64,000 nt of DNA from Enterococcus timonensis (GCF_900104595.1 NZ_FNVY01000004.1:62001-126000); one strand, 5' to 3'. Positions 45,607 through 57,780 are shown, numbered from the stretch's first letter. Numbers and translations: made by a program. The notes: generated by a model from the letters alone, not told the origin.

Positions 45607-47387
45607 AAAAAAATCTTGCAAGTTTAAACCGCCTCTTCACTTATATTAAGCCTTACCGTGGTAAATTTATTTTGGCTTTACTGGCGACTGTTTTAACAGT
45701 GGCGACTAATGCGGCGTTGCCGTATATTTCCGGCTTGCCGGCTACTAAAATTCAAGAAAATTTGACTGCCGGAGAGTCGTTAGATTTTACGTATATTTTA
45801 AAAGTATTAGGTTTGTTTTTGGCGATTGGTATTGCCAATACTATCGTGCAGTTGGTGGCCGGATTTGCCATGACCAATGTGGTGCAGTCGGCGATGGAAG
45901 ATTTGCGTAATGACATTTCCAAAAAAATTAATCGCTTGCCGGTTTCATTTTTCGATACCCATCAACAAGGTGATTTACTTTCTCGGGTAACCAATGATGT
46001 GGATGCGGTCAGCGGGGCGATGCAGCAAAGTTTTATTGCCATCGTTTCAGCGTTTCTGTCGATTGTCACAGCAGTTTCCATGATGTTTTATATCAATGTC
46101 AAAATGGCGCTGTTGGCGATGTTGATGATTCCGTTGTCTTTGATTATTTCCCGAACGATTATTCACTATTCGCAAAAATATTTCAAAGGCCAACAAGATG
46201 CTTTAGGAGATCTCAATGGTTTTGTCCAAGAAAAATTAACTGGCTTTTCCGTTTTGAAATTATACGGACAAGAAGAAGAAACGTTGAATGGTTTTAAAAA
46301 AATTAACCATACTTTAAATTACTTCGGCTTTCGTTCGGCATTTATTTCTGGCTTAATGATGCCACTAGTTTCTTTAACCGCTTATAGCGCCTATATCGGA
46401 ATTGCGATTTTAGGATCGCTGTCGGTGATTTCAGGCGCGATTGTGGTAGGGCAATTGCAAGCCTTCGTTCAATATATTTGGCAAGTTTCCCAACCCATGG
46501 GCAATATCACCCAGTTGTCTTCTGTTTTGCAAAGTGCATCGGCGGCGACTGAGCGGGTGTTTTCGATTCTTGATGAAGCCGAAGAAGTAGTTACGATGGA
46601 CAATGTGCAACCGGCTAGTGCATTTCCAGTCAGTCAATTTTCTGGTCGGGTAGATTTTGAACAGGTCAGCTTTTCTTATAAAAAAGAGCAACCACTAATT
46701 GAAGACTTGAATTTTTCTGTCCTGCCTGGGCAAACGGTGGCCATTGTTGGACCAACGGGAGCGGGTAAAACGACTTTGATTAATTTATTGATGCGTTTTT
46801 ACGATGTTGACGAAGGCGCCATTAAAATTGACGGCGTCGATACAAAACAAATGCCGCGCGAATCGGTGCGGGCCTTATTCGGGATGGTCTTACAAGATGC
46901 TTGGTTATATCACGAAACGATTATGGAAAATATTCGCTTTGGGAAACTAGACGCCGATGACTATCAAGTGGTCGACGCTGCCAAAACCGCTAACGTGGAT
47001 CATTTTATTCGCACCATGCCAGACAGTTATGAAATGGAAATTAATGAAGAAGGTTCCAATATTTCTTTGGGACAAAAACAATTAATGACCATTGCTCGAG
47101 CTGTGATTAAAGATCCGAAAATTTTAATTTTGGATGAAGCAACCTCTTCTGTCGATACACGATTAGAAGGATTGATTCAAAAAGCCATGAATAAAGTGAT
47201 GGAAGGACGAACGAGTTTTGTGATTGCTCACCGTTTGTCGACAATTCGCGAGGCTGATTTAATTTTAGTTATGCAACACGGGCATATTATTGAACAAGGG
47301 ACACACGAAAGTTTATTAGCTAAACAAGGCTTTTACGAAAAATTATATCATGCCCAATTTCAAGAAGATGCTCCCGAATTAGTGTAA
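45603..47387 (+). CDS. Heterodimeric ABC exporter subunit with consensus Walker B (LmrD/EfrD-type)
   Basis: 594 aa. Six membrane helices, then an ATPase with Walker A GPTGAGKTT and Walker B ILILDEATSSVD with the catalytic Glu. The signature motif is ISLGQKQ instead of SGGQ; because sites form across the dimer, this weakens the same composite site that lacks the Glu in the partner. This is the expected asymmetric arrangement. Confidence 0.9.
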   Translation: MKKNLASLNRLFTYIKPYRGKFILALLATVLTVATNAALPYISGLPATKIQENLTAGESLDFTYILKVLGLFLAIGIANTIVQLVAGFAMTNVVQSAMEDLRNDISKKINRLPVSFFDTHQQGDLLSRVTNDVDAVSGAMQQSFIAIVSAFLSIVTAVSMMFYINVKMALLAMLMIPLSLIISRTIIHYSQKYFKGQQDALGDLNGFVQEKLTGFSVLKLYGQEEETLNGFKKINHTLNYFGFRSAFISGLMMPLVSLTAYSAYIGIAILGSLSVISGAIVVGQLQAFVQYIWQVSQPMGNITQLSSVLQSASAATERVFSILDEAEEVVTMDNVQPASAFPVSQFSGRVDFEQVSFSYKKEQPLIEDLNFSVLPGQTVAIVGPTGAGKTTLINLLMRFYDVDEGAIKIDGVDTKQMPRESVRALFGMVLQDAWLYHETIMENIRFGKLDADDYQVVDAAKTANVDHFIRTMPDSYEMEINEEGSNISLGQKQLMTIARAVIKDPKILILDEATSSVDTRLEGLIQKAMNKVMEGRTSFVIAHRLSTIREADLILVMQHGHIIEQGTHESLLAKQGFYEKLYHAQFQEDAPELV

Positions 47388-47404
47388 AAAGGATCATAAA
47401 ATAT

Positions 47405-47454
47405 AGTTTAAAAAGAAGGACCGGCGAAATGATGCTGGTCCTTCTTTTTAAACT
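47405..47454. terminator. Terminator of the ABC exporter operon
   Basis: 18-bp perfect arms (47405-47422 and 47437-47454) with a 14-nt loop; the A/T ends can serve either direction. Confidence 0.85.
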
Positions 47455-47509
47455 AATTCTAAAGAAGAAAACACTTTCGGCTCTTTTAAGTCGTTTTCAA
47501 TTCTGATGT

Positions 47510-47538
47510 TTGAGAAATGGTCTCAATTAGGTTAAAAT
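47510..47538 (+). promoter_or_regulatory. suf operon promoter with inverted repeat
   Basis: TTGAGA (47510-47515), exactly 17 nt, TAAAAT (47533-47538). The -35 box is one arm of the inverted repeat TTGAGA-N5-TCTCAA (47510-47526), a likely repressor or activator site. Confidence 0.65.
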
Positions 47539-47584
47539 AGGTCTGTTGTTTAATTGTGCGTTGAAGCATTTTTAGGAGGAAATT

Positions 47585-48367
47585 ATGTCAGTTCTTGAAA
47601 TAAAAAATCTTCACGTTGGTGTGGAGGACGAAGAGGGTACAAAAGAAATTTTAAAAGGGGTTAACCTCACCATGAAAACCGGCGAAATTCACGCCATCAT
47701 GGGACCAAACGGCACAGGGAAATCTACTTTGTCGGCGGCTATTATGGGCAATCCTCATTATCAAGTGACCCAAGGGGAAATTTTGCTAGACGGTCAAGAT
47801 GTTTTGGCGATGGCTGTTGATGAACGCGCGCGGGCGGGTTTATTTTTGGCGATGCAATACCCAAGCGAAATTGCCGGAGTAACTAACGCTGACTTTATGC
47901 GGGCGGCAATGAATGCCAAACGCGGAGAAGACGATAAAATTTCGGTGATGAAGTTTATTAAAAAATTAGATGAAAAAATGGAACTATTAAATATGCCTGA
48001 AGAAATGGCCGAACGTTATTTAAACGAAGGATTTTCTGGCGGTGAAAAAAAACGAAATGAAATTTTGCAGTTGTTGATGATTGAACCAACTTTTGCCATT
48101 CTTGATGAAATCGACTCCGGACTTGATATTGATGCGTTGAAAATTGTTTCTCGCGGTGTCAATGCTATGCGGGGCGAAAATTTTGGGGCGATGATTATTA
48201 CCCATTACCAACGTTTGCTAGATTATATTACACCTGATGTGGTGCATATTATGATGGAAGGTCGCGTTGTTAAAACCGGCGGCGCCGAACTTGCAAAACA
48301 GTTGGAAGCACAAGGGTACGCTACGATTGCTGAAGAATTAGGCATTGATTACCGAGAAGAATTGTAG
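47585..48367 (+). CDS. sufC: Fe-S cluster assembly ATPase SufC
   Basis: 260 aa ABC-type ATPase without membrane domain. Walker A GPNGTGKST, signature FSGGEKKRNEIL and Walker B FAILDEIDSGLDIDALK are typical of SufC. It drives the SufBCD scaffold. It heads sufCDSUB, whose promoter lies 50-75 nt upstream. Confidence 0.96.
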   Translation: MSVLEIKNLHVGVEDEEGTKEILKGVNLTMKTGEIHAIMGPNGTGKSTLSAAIMGNPHYQVTQGEILLDGQDVLAMAVDERARAGLFLAMQYPSEIAGVTNADFMRAAMNAKRGEDDKISVMKFIKKLDEKMELLNMPEEMAERYLNEGFSGGEKKRNEILQLLMIEPTFAILDEIDSGLDIDALKIVSRGVNAMRGENFGAMIITHYQRLLDYITPDVVHIMMEGRVVKTGGAELAKQLEAQGYATIAEELGIDYREEL

Positions 48368-48372
48368 AGGTT

Positions 48373-51312
<2,940 letters not shown>

Positions 51313-51320
<8 letters not shown>

Positions 51321-52710
51321 CATTAAAAATGAAGAAAATGAATACGAATATGGCTTTCACGATGACGTCACTCCTGTCTATACGACTGGTGTAGGCTTAT
51401 CAGAAGACGTCATTCGCAAAATTTCTGCGGCCAAAGAGGAACCAGAATGGATGCTGGAATTTCGTTTGAAATCTTTAGCCATTTATAATAAATTAAAAAT
51501 GCCGAGCTACGGACCCGATTTATCAGAGTTGGAACTAGATAAAATTAATTATTTTATCCGCTCAGCAGATCGAAAAGCCCGCTCTTGGGACGATGTACCA
51601 GAAGATATTAAAAAAACTTTTGAACGTTTAGGTGTGCCAGAAGCAGAACGGGCGCATTTGGCGGGCTCTTCCGCGCAATATGAATCAGAAGTTGTTTATC
51701 ACAATATGAAAGACGAATTTTTGAAGTTGGGGATTATTTTCACCGATACTGACTCGGCGCTCAAAGAATATCCAGAATTATTTAAAGAATATTTCGCGAC
51801 CTTGGTGCCGGCAGCCGATAATAAATTAGCTGCTTTAAACTCAGCATGTTGGTCAGGCGGAAGCTTTATTTATGTACCAAAAGGCGTTCGGACCGAAACA
51901 CCGATTCAATCGTATTTCCGAATTAATTCGGCTAACACGGGTCAATTTGAACGGACGTTGATTATTGTCGATGAAGGAGCCAGCGTGAATTATGTCGAGG
52001 GCTGTACGGCGCCCACTTATTCGTCAGATAGTTTGCACGCGGCTGTTGTGGAAGTTTTTGTGAAAAAAGATGGTTACTGCCGCTACACAACGATTCAAAA
52101 CTGGTCCAACAATGTTTACTCGCTAGAAACCAAACGCGCTGTGGCGATGGAAAATGCCACGATGGAATGGGTGGACGGCAACCTGGGCAGCAAAGTTACT
52201 ATGAAATATCCTTCTGTTTATATGAATGGACAAGGCGCTCGGGGAACCATGTTGAGTATCGCTGTGGCCGGCAAAGGAATTGTTTTAGATAACGGCGCCC
52301 GGATGCTTCATAACGCACCCAATACTTCCAGCACGATTGTCAGCAAAAGTATTTCTAAAAATGGCGGCGAAGTAGATTATCGCGGCGAAGTAAAATTTGC
52401 CAAAAATTCCGCCGGCAGTATGTCACATATTGAATGTGACACGATTATTATGGATGAATTTTCTAAATCGGACACGATTCCGTTTAATGAAATTCATAAT
52501 TCGAAGGTCAATCTAGAACACGAAGCCAAAGTTTCCAAAATTTCCGAAGAACAATTATTTTATTTGATGAGTAGAGGTTTGACTGAAGCCCAAGCCACTG
52601 AAATGATCGTGATGGGCTTTGTGGAACCATTTACCAAAGAATTACCCATGGAATACGCCGTTGAACTCAATCGATTAATTGGGATGGAAATGGAAGGGTC
52701 TGTGGGATAA
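51313..52710 (+). CDS. sufB: Fe-S cluster scaffold SufB
   Basis: 465 aa from ATG 51313 after AAGGAGG; overlaps sufU by 8 nt. SufBD family with [31 protein letters not shown] and [19 protein letters not shown], all SufB marks. It assembles nascent clusters with SufC and SufD. Last gene of the operon; the accessory segment begins just downstream. Confidence 0.96.
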
Positions 52711-52725
52711 CCCTTAAATAATAGC

Positions 52726-52760
52726 TAGGATTGGCTTTATAGAGCCTTTCCTATCTTTTT
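52726..52760 (+). terminator. Terminator of the suf operon
   Basis: AGGATTGGCTTTA opposes TAGAGCCTTTCCT; a T-rich run follows. Confidence 0.7.
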
Positions 52761-52807
52761 TATTTTGTCTTAAATTAGAAATCCTATCTAAAATCCTATC
52801 TATTTGT

Positions 52808-53092
52808 TTATTGTGCAAGATAATTTGCTAATTTTTGGCTAGTATTTTCTGCTTGTTTAGGGGTAACGTGGCTATAAATGTTCATTGTGGTTTTAACGTC
52901 TTTGTGTCCTAAACGTTTTTGAACCTCATTAATACTTGCGCCACTTTCAAACATAAGAGAACAAGCCGTATGCCTAAAACCGTGAGGAGTTATCCTTTTA
53001 AAGGTTATTCCTTCTTTTTCTGCTTTGTCATATACCCATGTTAACCAATCGTTAGCAATCTGAGGGTGAAATGGCAACACTTTTTTTGACAA
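52808..53092 (-). pseudogene. C-terminal stump of a tyrosine integrase
   Basis: 94 aa. [15 protein letters not shown] holds the catalytic His-x-x-Arg, [16 protein letters not shown] the second His and the tyrosine nucleophile. These are the last third of a phage- or ICE-type integrase. The N-terminal ~280 residues are missing: the frame meets the right end of the IS element, and no matching part is found beyond the IS. It marks the scar of a mobile element integrated downstream of sufB. Confidence 0.85.
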
Positions 53093-53187
53093 AATTTATA
53101 AGGTGTCATTTTTTGTCTCGTGTTATTATTCCGATTGCCCTTGACAATGAGCCTCCTCGGATATGATTCTCTACGGCAGAAGCTCAC

Positions 53188-54033
53188 TCAAATGAATGAA
53201 GCCGCCTCACTCGGTGTATCATATCCGCGCTCATTATCAAGGGTTCGCTTCGCCAATCTCTGATAACGAAATCCAATTGGTGTCTCGTAACCAAGTGTCC
53301 CATGCAATCGTAAATGATTCCACCAATTGACGTAGTCAAATAATTCTAATTCTAACTGTTCCAAAGACTCAAACCGAAATTGATGAACAAATTCTACCTT
53401 CACTGACTTGTATGTAGATTCAGCTACTGCATTATCATAAGGACAACCTTTTTTGCTCAGAGAGCGAGTAATGCCAAAGGCTCCAATAATCTCTTCAATC
53501 GTTTGATTGTCAAATTCTTTTCCACGATCGGTGTGGAAGAGCTGCACTTCTGTCAATGGATAAGAAATACGAGTAAAAGCCCGCTTGACCAAGCTTGCAT
53601 CTTTTCTTTTGCCACAAGAATACCCAATAATTTCTCGATTGAACAAATCAAGAATCAAACAAATATAATGCCATTTTTTCCCAACACGTACATAAGTTAA
53701 ATCAGTGACAATAGCTTCCAGAGGCTCTTTATTTCTAAAATCTCGAGCTAAAATATTATCTGTTTTTGATTCATTACAGGAAGAGGAATGGTTTTTGAAA
53801 TGAGCCAAAGTATAGCTCGATTTCAATCCCCGTTGTTTCATGATGCGACCGATTCTCCGACGACTCACTTGGATGTCGCGATTCGCTAAGATTTGTTTTA
53901 ATTTTCTTGTGCCGTAAGCCTTGCGATTACGAACAAATTCTTCTGTGATAGCTTCTTCCAATTCAGCTTCATTTTTTACGAGTTTTGGCTGGTAATAATA
54001 CGTTTGACGGGAAATTCCTAAGACTTTACACAT
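53188..54033 (-). CDS. IS3-family transposase OrfB
   Basis: 281 aa from the internal ATG; the frame is open further upstream to the frameshift site. It has HTH_21 at the start and an rve integrase core with the DDE triad: Asp in IVTDLTYVRVGKKW, Asp in FHTDRGKEFDN, Glu in NAVAESTYKSVK. It is normally made as an OrfAB fusion by -1 slippage at CGAAAAG near 54080, after which the sequence reads RQVIDANKHKYS into OrfB. Confidence 0.93.
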   Translation of the reverse strand: MCKVLGISRQTYYYQPKLVKNEAELEEAITEEFVRNRKAYGTRKLKQILANRDIQVSRRRIGRIMKQRGLKSSYTLAHFKNHSSSCNESKTDNILARDFRNKEPLEAIVTDLTYVRVGKKWHYICLILDLFNREIIGYSCGKRKDASLVKRAFTRISYPLTEVQLFHTDRGKEFDNQTIEEIIGAFGITRSLSKKGCPYDNAVAESTYKSVKVEFVHQFRFESLEQLELELFDYVNWWNHLRLHGTLGYETPIGFRYQRLAKRTLDNERGYDTPSEAASFI

Positions 54034-54068
54034 CGCTGATATCGAGTATTTGTGCTTATTGGCATCAA

Positions 54069-54359
54069 TTACTTGTCTTTTCGTCCGAATATCAGCGCTG
54101 CTTGCTTTAAAATATCATTTTCCATTTCTAGCTGTTGGTTTCGCTTGCGCAAAGCGATCATTTCTTTTTGTTCTGGGGTCAAGTTATCTTTCTCTTTGAA
54201 AGAACCAGAGGTTTCTGCTTGTTTAATCCATTTATCAAAAGAAGAAGCGGTTAATTCATACTCACGAATAATTTCTACCCGTGATTTTCCGGCTAGATAT
54301 AGATCGACTACCTGTTGTTTAAATTCTTTTGAATAAGTTCTTCGTGGACGTCTTGACAT
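54069..54359 (-). CDS. IS3-family transposase OrfA
   Basis: 96 aa. N-terminal helix-turn-helix (RRTYSKEFKQQVVDLYLAG) and a C-terminal leucine-zipper-like helix (EMIALRKRNQQLEMENDILKQAA). It binds the IS ends and provides the N-terminal part of the OrfAB transposase. GGAGGAAT precedes the ATG. Confidence 0.93.
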   Translation of the reverse strand: MSRRPRRTYSKEFKQQVVDLYLAGKSRVEIIREYELTASSFDKWIKQAETSGSFKEKDNLTPEQKEMIALRKRNQQLEMENDILKQAALIFGRKDK

Positions 54360-54414
54360 AAAAATTCCTCCAGTGTGTTTTTTTCTATTCTACACACCTT
54401 ATTTTTTTTGTCTA

Positions 54415-54801
54415 GTCTAGTGTAGCCGATTCAGTAACTGAAAATTGGGGTTTTGGCAAAGGTATGATGATTTCCTGGACCCGATGTAAAAGTCTGATGC
54501 CCATCAAATGCAATGGGTATTAAAAACCGTTGCACTTCGCAGGTATATGTAAATTATTTAACAAATTAAGTTAAGAAGCTCGAATTGGATTGAAATTTTG
54601 GGCTTTTTTTTTGGAGATTTTCTCTGGATGGAATAGATCACCAGGAATAAAGCTTCAATTGCTCACTTTGGAAACTGGTGAATTACTGAAATTATTTCAA
54701 TGTTAAACAGTATTTTGTCATATGAGAACAGATAATAATTTTCCTAATTTAGGCTCGTAAATCGGAATAATCTACCACAGGAAAAGAAAGTAGGATCACT
54801 A
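54415..54801. other. Non-coding stretch between the IS and the accessory genes
   Basis: About 390 nt with no credible ORF. It does not contain the missing integrase N-terminus. A weak hairpin with a T-run (AGCTC ... GGGCT then eight T) lies at about 54577-54612. The rest is A/T-rich and shows nothing further. Confidence 0.4.
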
Positions 54802-55293
54802 ATGGCAGTAGTGTGGGACAGTAAAACAACATTAGAATGGTTGCTAGAATTGAAGAAAGAAATTGAAAGGTTGGGATTGCAAGATTATCCTTCTCGAACT
54901 ATTTACCAAGAGAAGTATGATAATGAAAAATTGCCGTCACCTAACAGCTACCTCAATAATACCGGGATGACTTGGTCAGAAATTTTGGAAACAATTGGTT
55001 ACCCGATTGAGAAAATCCGAAGGGCTAAGTATAAGATAAAAAATACGGAAAACATGGGAAGACCTGTATTGTTTGATAAAACTAAAAGAGAAACAAAGTA
55101 CGGTTTTGTTAATGATAAGCTTTTGTTCAAGGTTGGAGAACTAATTTTTAAAGAGGGAATCGTTACAAAAGAAACTTACGGTGAGAAAAGAAATGGGGAG
55201 CTACCTTCTTATGGCCCTTTAATTAAAGAGTACGGTTCCTGGAAACATGTTAAAGAATTATCGTTAAAAATTTATAGAGATGAAATGGAGTAA
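54802..55293 (+). CDS. Protein with HNH/homing-endonuclease-associated repeats
   Basis: 163 aa, soluble and basic. Two copies of a repeat with the pattern of homing-endonuclease-associated (HNH_repeat) modules are seen. One is at about residues 10-68 (ELKKEIERL ... YPSRTIYQEKY ... LPSPNSYLNNTGMTWSEILE). The other is at about 112-160 (GELIFKEGIVTKETYGEKR ... LPSYGPLIKEYGSWKHVKE). There is no nuclease motif, so it is probably a DNA-binding protein. It precedes the recombinase-like gene by 3 nt and is likely co-transcribed. Confidence 0.55.
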   Translation: MAVVWDSKTTLEWLLELKKEIERLGLQDYPSRTIYQEKYDNEKLPSPNSYLNNTGMTWSEILETIGYPIEKIRRAKYKIKNTENMGRPVLFDKTKRETKYGFVNDKLLFKVGELIFKEGIVTKETYGEKRNGELPSYGPLIKEYGSWKHVKELSLKIYRDEME

Positions 55294-55296
55294 AAA

Positions 55297-56559
55297 ATGG
55301 AAGAGAAAAGATTTGAAATTGAAACAGATGAGAGATTTAAAGAGACTTTTGGGAAATTACTTGGGGCATTTGGGTTAGATGTTTCGAATAATTTGTGGCC
55401 TAACGACATGGAAAAAGAACACTTTGTTATTTTGGCCAACAATATTACAATGCTTGGTTCAGAAAAAGGTAATTTTTATTGCACGGTTCGTGACTTGGAA
55501 ACAAAAAGAGAATATAGCTATCAATTCAACTATTATGGACTATTAAAATATCTCTTTTTGATTTATTACTCTAAAGTCTTTGTCGAAAAACCACTCTTCT
55601 TCACTTTTTACAATTTTTTGATTGAAGTAGAAAAACAAGAAAAATCTGCTCAACTTCCTGTATGGGAGTTTTCACGTAAAGAAGTCGATCAATATGTTGA
55701 AGCGAATATCATTAGCGCTGGGATAGATGGCATGTCTACCAGAATGAGAATGCTCAACGAAATGCAAGAATTCATGGTGAATTTTGCACATATTCATAAC
55801 CAAGACAATGTTAAAGGGTCACCTTGGAGACCAAAAGATATTGGGAAATATGTGAATGAAGCAAAATCTAGAGTCACAGCCCGATTGCAACTTGAAGATA
55901 TTTATGAGTTAGCTAAAATTGCCGATGATATGCAGTCGGTGGTTGTTCCGCTACTTATTTTTGAAGGTGTCCGTTTTACCATCGGTGCCAAGAATGACGA
56001 ATTGATTTTCATTAAAAAAACTGATATAAATGAAGATGATCGAACGATTTCTATAAAAGGTAGAGGCAAATCACCGTTGAATAGAATCATAAAGTTAACT
56101 GAAAAATCTTTCGAGATAGTTAAAGCTGCATTGCTACAAAATACTAGTATTAGCTGGGACTATTTCTCAATGGAATTCACGGATTCGCCGTTGCTAGATT
56201 CTCCATATTTGCTAAGATCCAGTCATACGCCTCGTTTTAATGAAGAAAATAAGCCAGTTTCTTCTGCTATGATAACAAGTCGAATCAGAGAAATGAGAGA
56301 ACTGGTGAAAGAGATTGGAGTTGTGGAATTTACAGGATCATCTATCGCTGAAGACGGCAAAATATTTTACATCAAGAAATTTCTAAAAGAAACAGATGAT
56401 ATAAAAAAAGCCATAATTATGACCTTAAAGAGATTTGGAGAATGGAATTATGACCATTTAGGAGAAGCTAGTTTTGAACTAACCAACGATGGAAATAAAA
56501 CAAGATTTTTTAGAATGAAAAGAAAGTGGGATGCAAAAATGCAAGAGGATGAAAGTTAG
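55297..56559 (+). CDS. Degenerate tyrosine-recombinase-like protein
   Basis: 420 aa. Residues ~190-300 look like the start of a phage-integrase catalytic domain: LLIFEGVRFTIG in place of the GxR box, then DELIFIKKTDINEDDRTISIKGRGKSPLNRIIKL with the β-hairpin lysine. The H-x-x-R box and the tyrosine nucleophile are not seen where expected, so strand exchange is unlikely. Inactive recombinase folds are known to act as phage repressors (MrpR/YopR of SPβ). It could therefore be a repressor or structural DNA-binding protein. Codon use is richer in AGA and ATA than in neighbouring core genes. Confidence 0.5.
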   Translation: MEEKRFEIETDERFKETFGKLLGAFGLDVSNNLWPNDMEKEHFVILANNITMLGSEKGNFYCTVRDLETKREYSYQFNYYGLLKYLFLIYYSKVFVEKPLFFTFYNFLIEVEKQEKSAQLPVWEFSRKEVDQYVEANIISAGIDGMSTRMRMLNEMQEFMVNFAHIHNQDNVKGSPWRPKDIGKYVNEAKSRVTARLQLEDIYELAKIADDMQSVVVPLLIFEGVRFTIGAKNDELIFIKKTDINEDDRTISIKGRGKSPLNRIIKLTEKSFEIVKAALLQNTSISWDYFSMEFTDSPLLDSPYLLRSSHTPRFNEENKPVSSAMITSRIREMRELVKEIGVVEFTGSSIAEDGKIFYIKKFLKETDDIKKAIIMTLKRFGEWNYDHLGEASFELTNDGNKTRFFRMKRKWDAKMQEDES

Positions 56560-56612
56560 CCAGGAAGTAGTATAATTATTCTCAGCATCTATTAAGAAAG
56601 AAATGTTGAAAA

Positions 56613-56933
56613 ATGAACTCAATGGAAAAAATCAAACAATTTATCAACGATCGTAACTGGGGTCAATATCATAACGAAAAGGATCTGGCTTTATCCATCA
56701 CTTTGGAAGCTAGCGAGTTGCTGGAATTATTTCAATGGAAAACAGCTGAAGAAGGTCGAAAAGATACCGAGCGCCTGAAAGAAGAATTAGCAGACGTAAT
56801 TATTTACTCGTACCAAATGGCTGATAAATTAGGCTTTGACGTCGATGAAATTATCGCTGAAAAACTAGTAAAAAACGCCGAGAAATATCCGATTGAAAAA
56901 GTTTTAGCTGAAAATGCCAAAAATCAGGAGTAA
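56613..56933 (+). CDS. MazG-like nucleotide pyrophosphohydrolase
   Basis: 106 aa single MazG domain of the RS21-C6/dCTPase type. EASELLELFQW and EELADVIIYSYQMAD supply the metal-binding Glu/Asp set on helices 2 and 3. It hydrolyses (d)NTPs to monophosphates, probably as a housecleaning enzyme. Its place among nucleotide-acting accessory genes is noted. An ATG at 56622 is an alternative start. Confidence 0.88.
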   Translation: MNSMEKIKQFINDRNWGQYHNEKDLALSITLEASELLELFQWKTAEEGRKDTERLKEELADVIIYSYQMADKLGFDVDEIIAEKLVKNAEKYPIEKVLAENAKNQE

Positions 56934-56977
56934 AGATACAAACGACGATTGATTTTATAAAAGGAGTTGATTATTTT

Positions 56978-57595
56978 ATGGTCTTAGAAAATAAACTTGG
57001 GATTAATGATTCAGCCCAGCTTAGACGACAAGAAGAATTATTGACCAAGAGACGTGTTAAACAAATGTTTGAAACTGGTCAACTTAATCAGTTTGAGGTG
57101 GGTACGTTCAAGGGTTTGTCTGAGATTCACGATTACATTTTTCAGGATGTTTATAAGTTTGCTGGTCAGATGCGCAGTGTGAATATTGCTAAAGACCAGT
57201 TCAGATTTTCTCCGGTAGTATACCTGAAAGTGGCGCTGGCTAATATTGATCAGATGCCACAAAATAATTTCGATAATATTGTGGAAAAATACGTTGAGAT
57301 GAATGTTGCACATCCTTTTCGTGAGGGAAATGGGCGAAGTATGCGTATTTGGCTGGATTTGATTTTCAAAAAATCGCTAGGGAAAATTATCGACTGGAAT
57401 GCAATTGATAAGGATGATTATTTAATGGCGATGCAGCGTAGTCCGATTAAAGATATCGAGATTAAACATTTACTGCGTCACGCATTGGTTGATGATTTGA
57501 GTAAGGAAACTTTCTTCAAAGGCGTGGATGCTTCCTATAATTATGAAGGATATTACGAGATTAAAACAGAAGATTTAGATGGTGAGTTTGAATAA
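56978..57595 (+). CDS. fic: Class III Fic-domain AMP transferase
   Basis: 205 aa. The Fic active-site loop HPFREGNGRS (residues 112-121) is complete. Near the C-terminus, Ser186-Tyr-Asn-Tyr-Glu190-Gly matches the autoinhibitory (S/T)xxxE(G/N) motif in the C-terminal position that defines class III. Thus it is self-inhibited and needs no antitoxin partner; none is adjacent. Size, loop and Glu190 agree with the Enterococcus faecalis class III Fic studied for AMPylation/deAMPylation, as I recall. The target protein is unknown. Confidence 0.85.
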   Translation: MVLENKLGINDSAQLRRQEELLTKRRVKQMFETGQLNQFEVGTFKGLSEIHDYIFQDVYKFAGQMRSVNIAKDQFRFSPVVYLKVALANIDQMPQNNFDNIVEKYVEMNVAHPFREGNGRSMRIWLDLIFKKSLGKIIDWNAIDKDDYLMAMQRSPIKDIEIKHLLRHALVDDLSKETFFKGVDASYNYEGYYEIKTEDLDGEFE

Positions 57596-57627
57596 ACATA
57601 TCAGGATATGTTTCTGAAAAATATACT

Positions 57628-57680
57628 ATGTTGTCCAACTGTCAATTATTAGTTGACAGTTGCGAACCACTCCGTCCATT
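57628..57680 (+). repeat. Possible minimal relative of the palindromic repeat
   Basis: After fic: TGTTGTC, a 10-bp inverted repeat CAACTGTCAA/TTGACAGTTG (57636-57662), then ACTCCGTCCATTA. The outer words resemble the ends of the array units (GGTTGTC and ACACCGTCCATTA), but the long inner arms are absent. Confidence 0.35.
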
Positions 57681-57702
57681 ATCTAATGAAAAAATAAAAA
57701 AT

Positions 57703-57753
57703 TTGCCAACAAAAATGAGCTGGGAGTACTCGTTCTTGTTGGCAAGTTTTTTT
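57703..57753. terminator. Terminator between fic and the next gene
   Basis: TTGCCAACAA pairs with TTGTTGGCAA, with an inner GAG/CTC extension and a T-run. Confidence 0.8.
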
Positions 57754-57780
57754 AAAATAGCATAGAAAGGAGTCTCCATC

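Larger units (their letters stand above)
53086..54414 (-). mobile_element. IS3-family insertion sequence
   Basis: About 1.33 kb, bounded by imperfect terminal inverted repeats. The right end begins TTGACAAAATTTATAAGGTG (from 53086) and the left end, read on the minus strand, TAGACAAAAAAAATAAGGTG (from 54414). It carries overlapping orfA and orfB in the -1 relation typical of IS3. Both reading frames are intact, so it may be active. The exact ends and target duplication could not be fixed by eye. Confidence 0.85.

Noticed and set aside
54415-54801. Remaining N-terminal half of the interrupted integrase
   Set aside because: The minus-strand frames beyond the IS are closed and show no integrase-like residues, so the IS is associated with a deletion.
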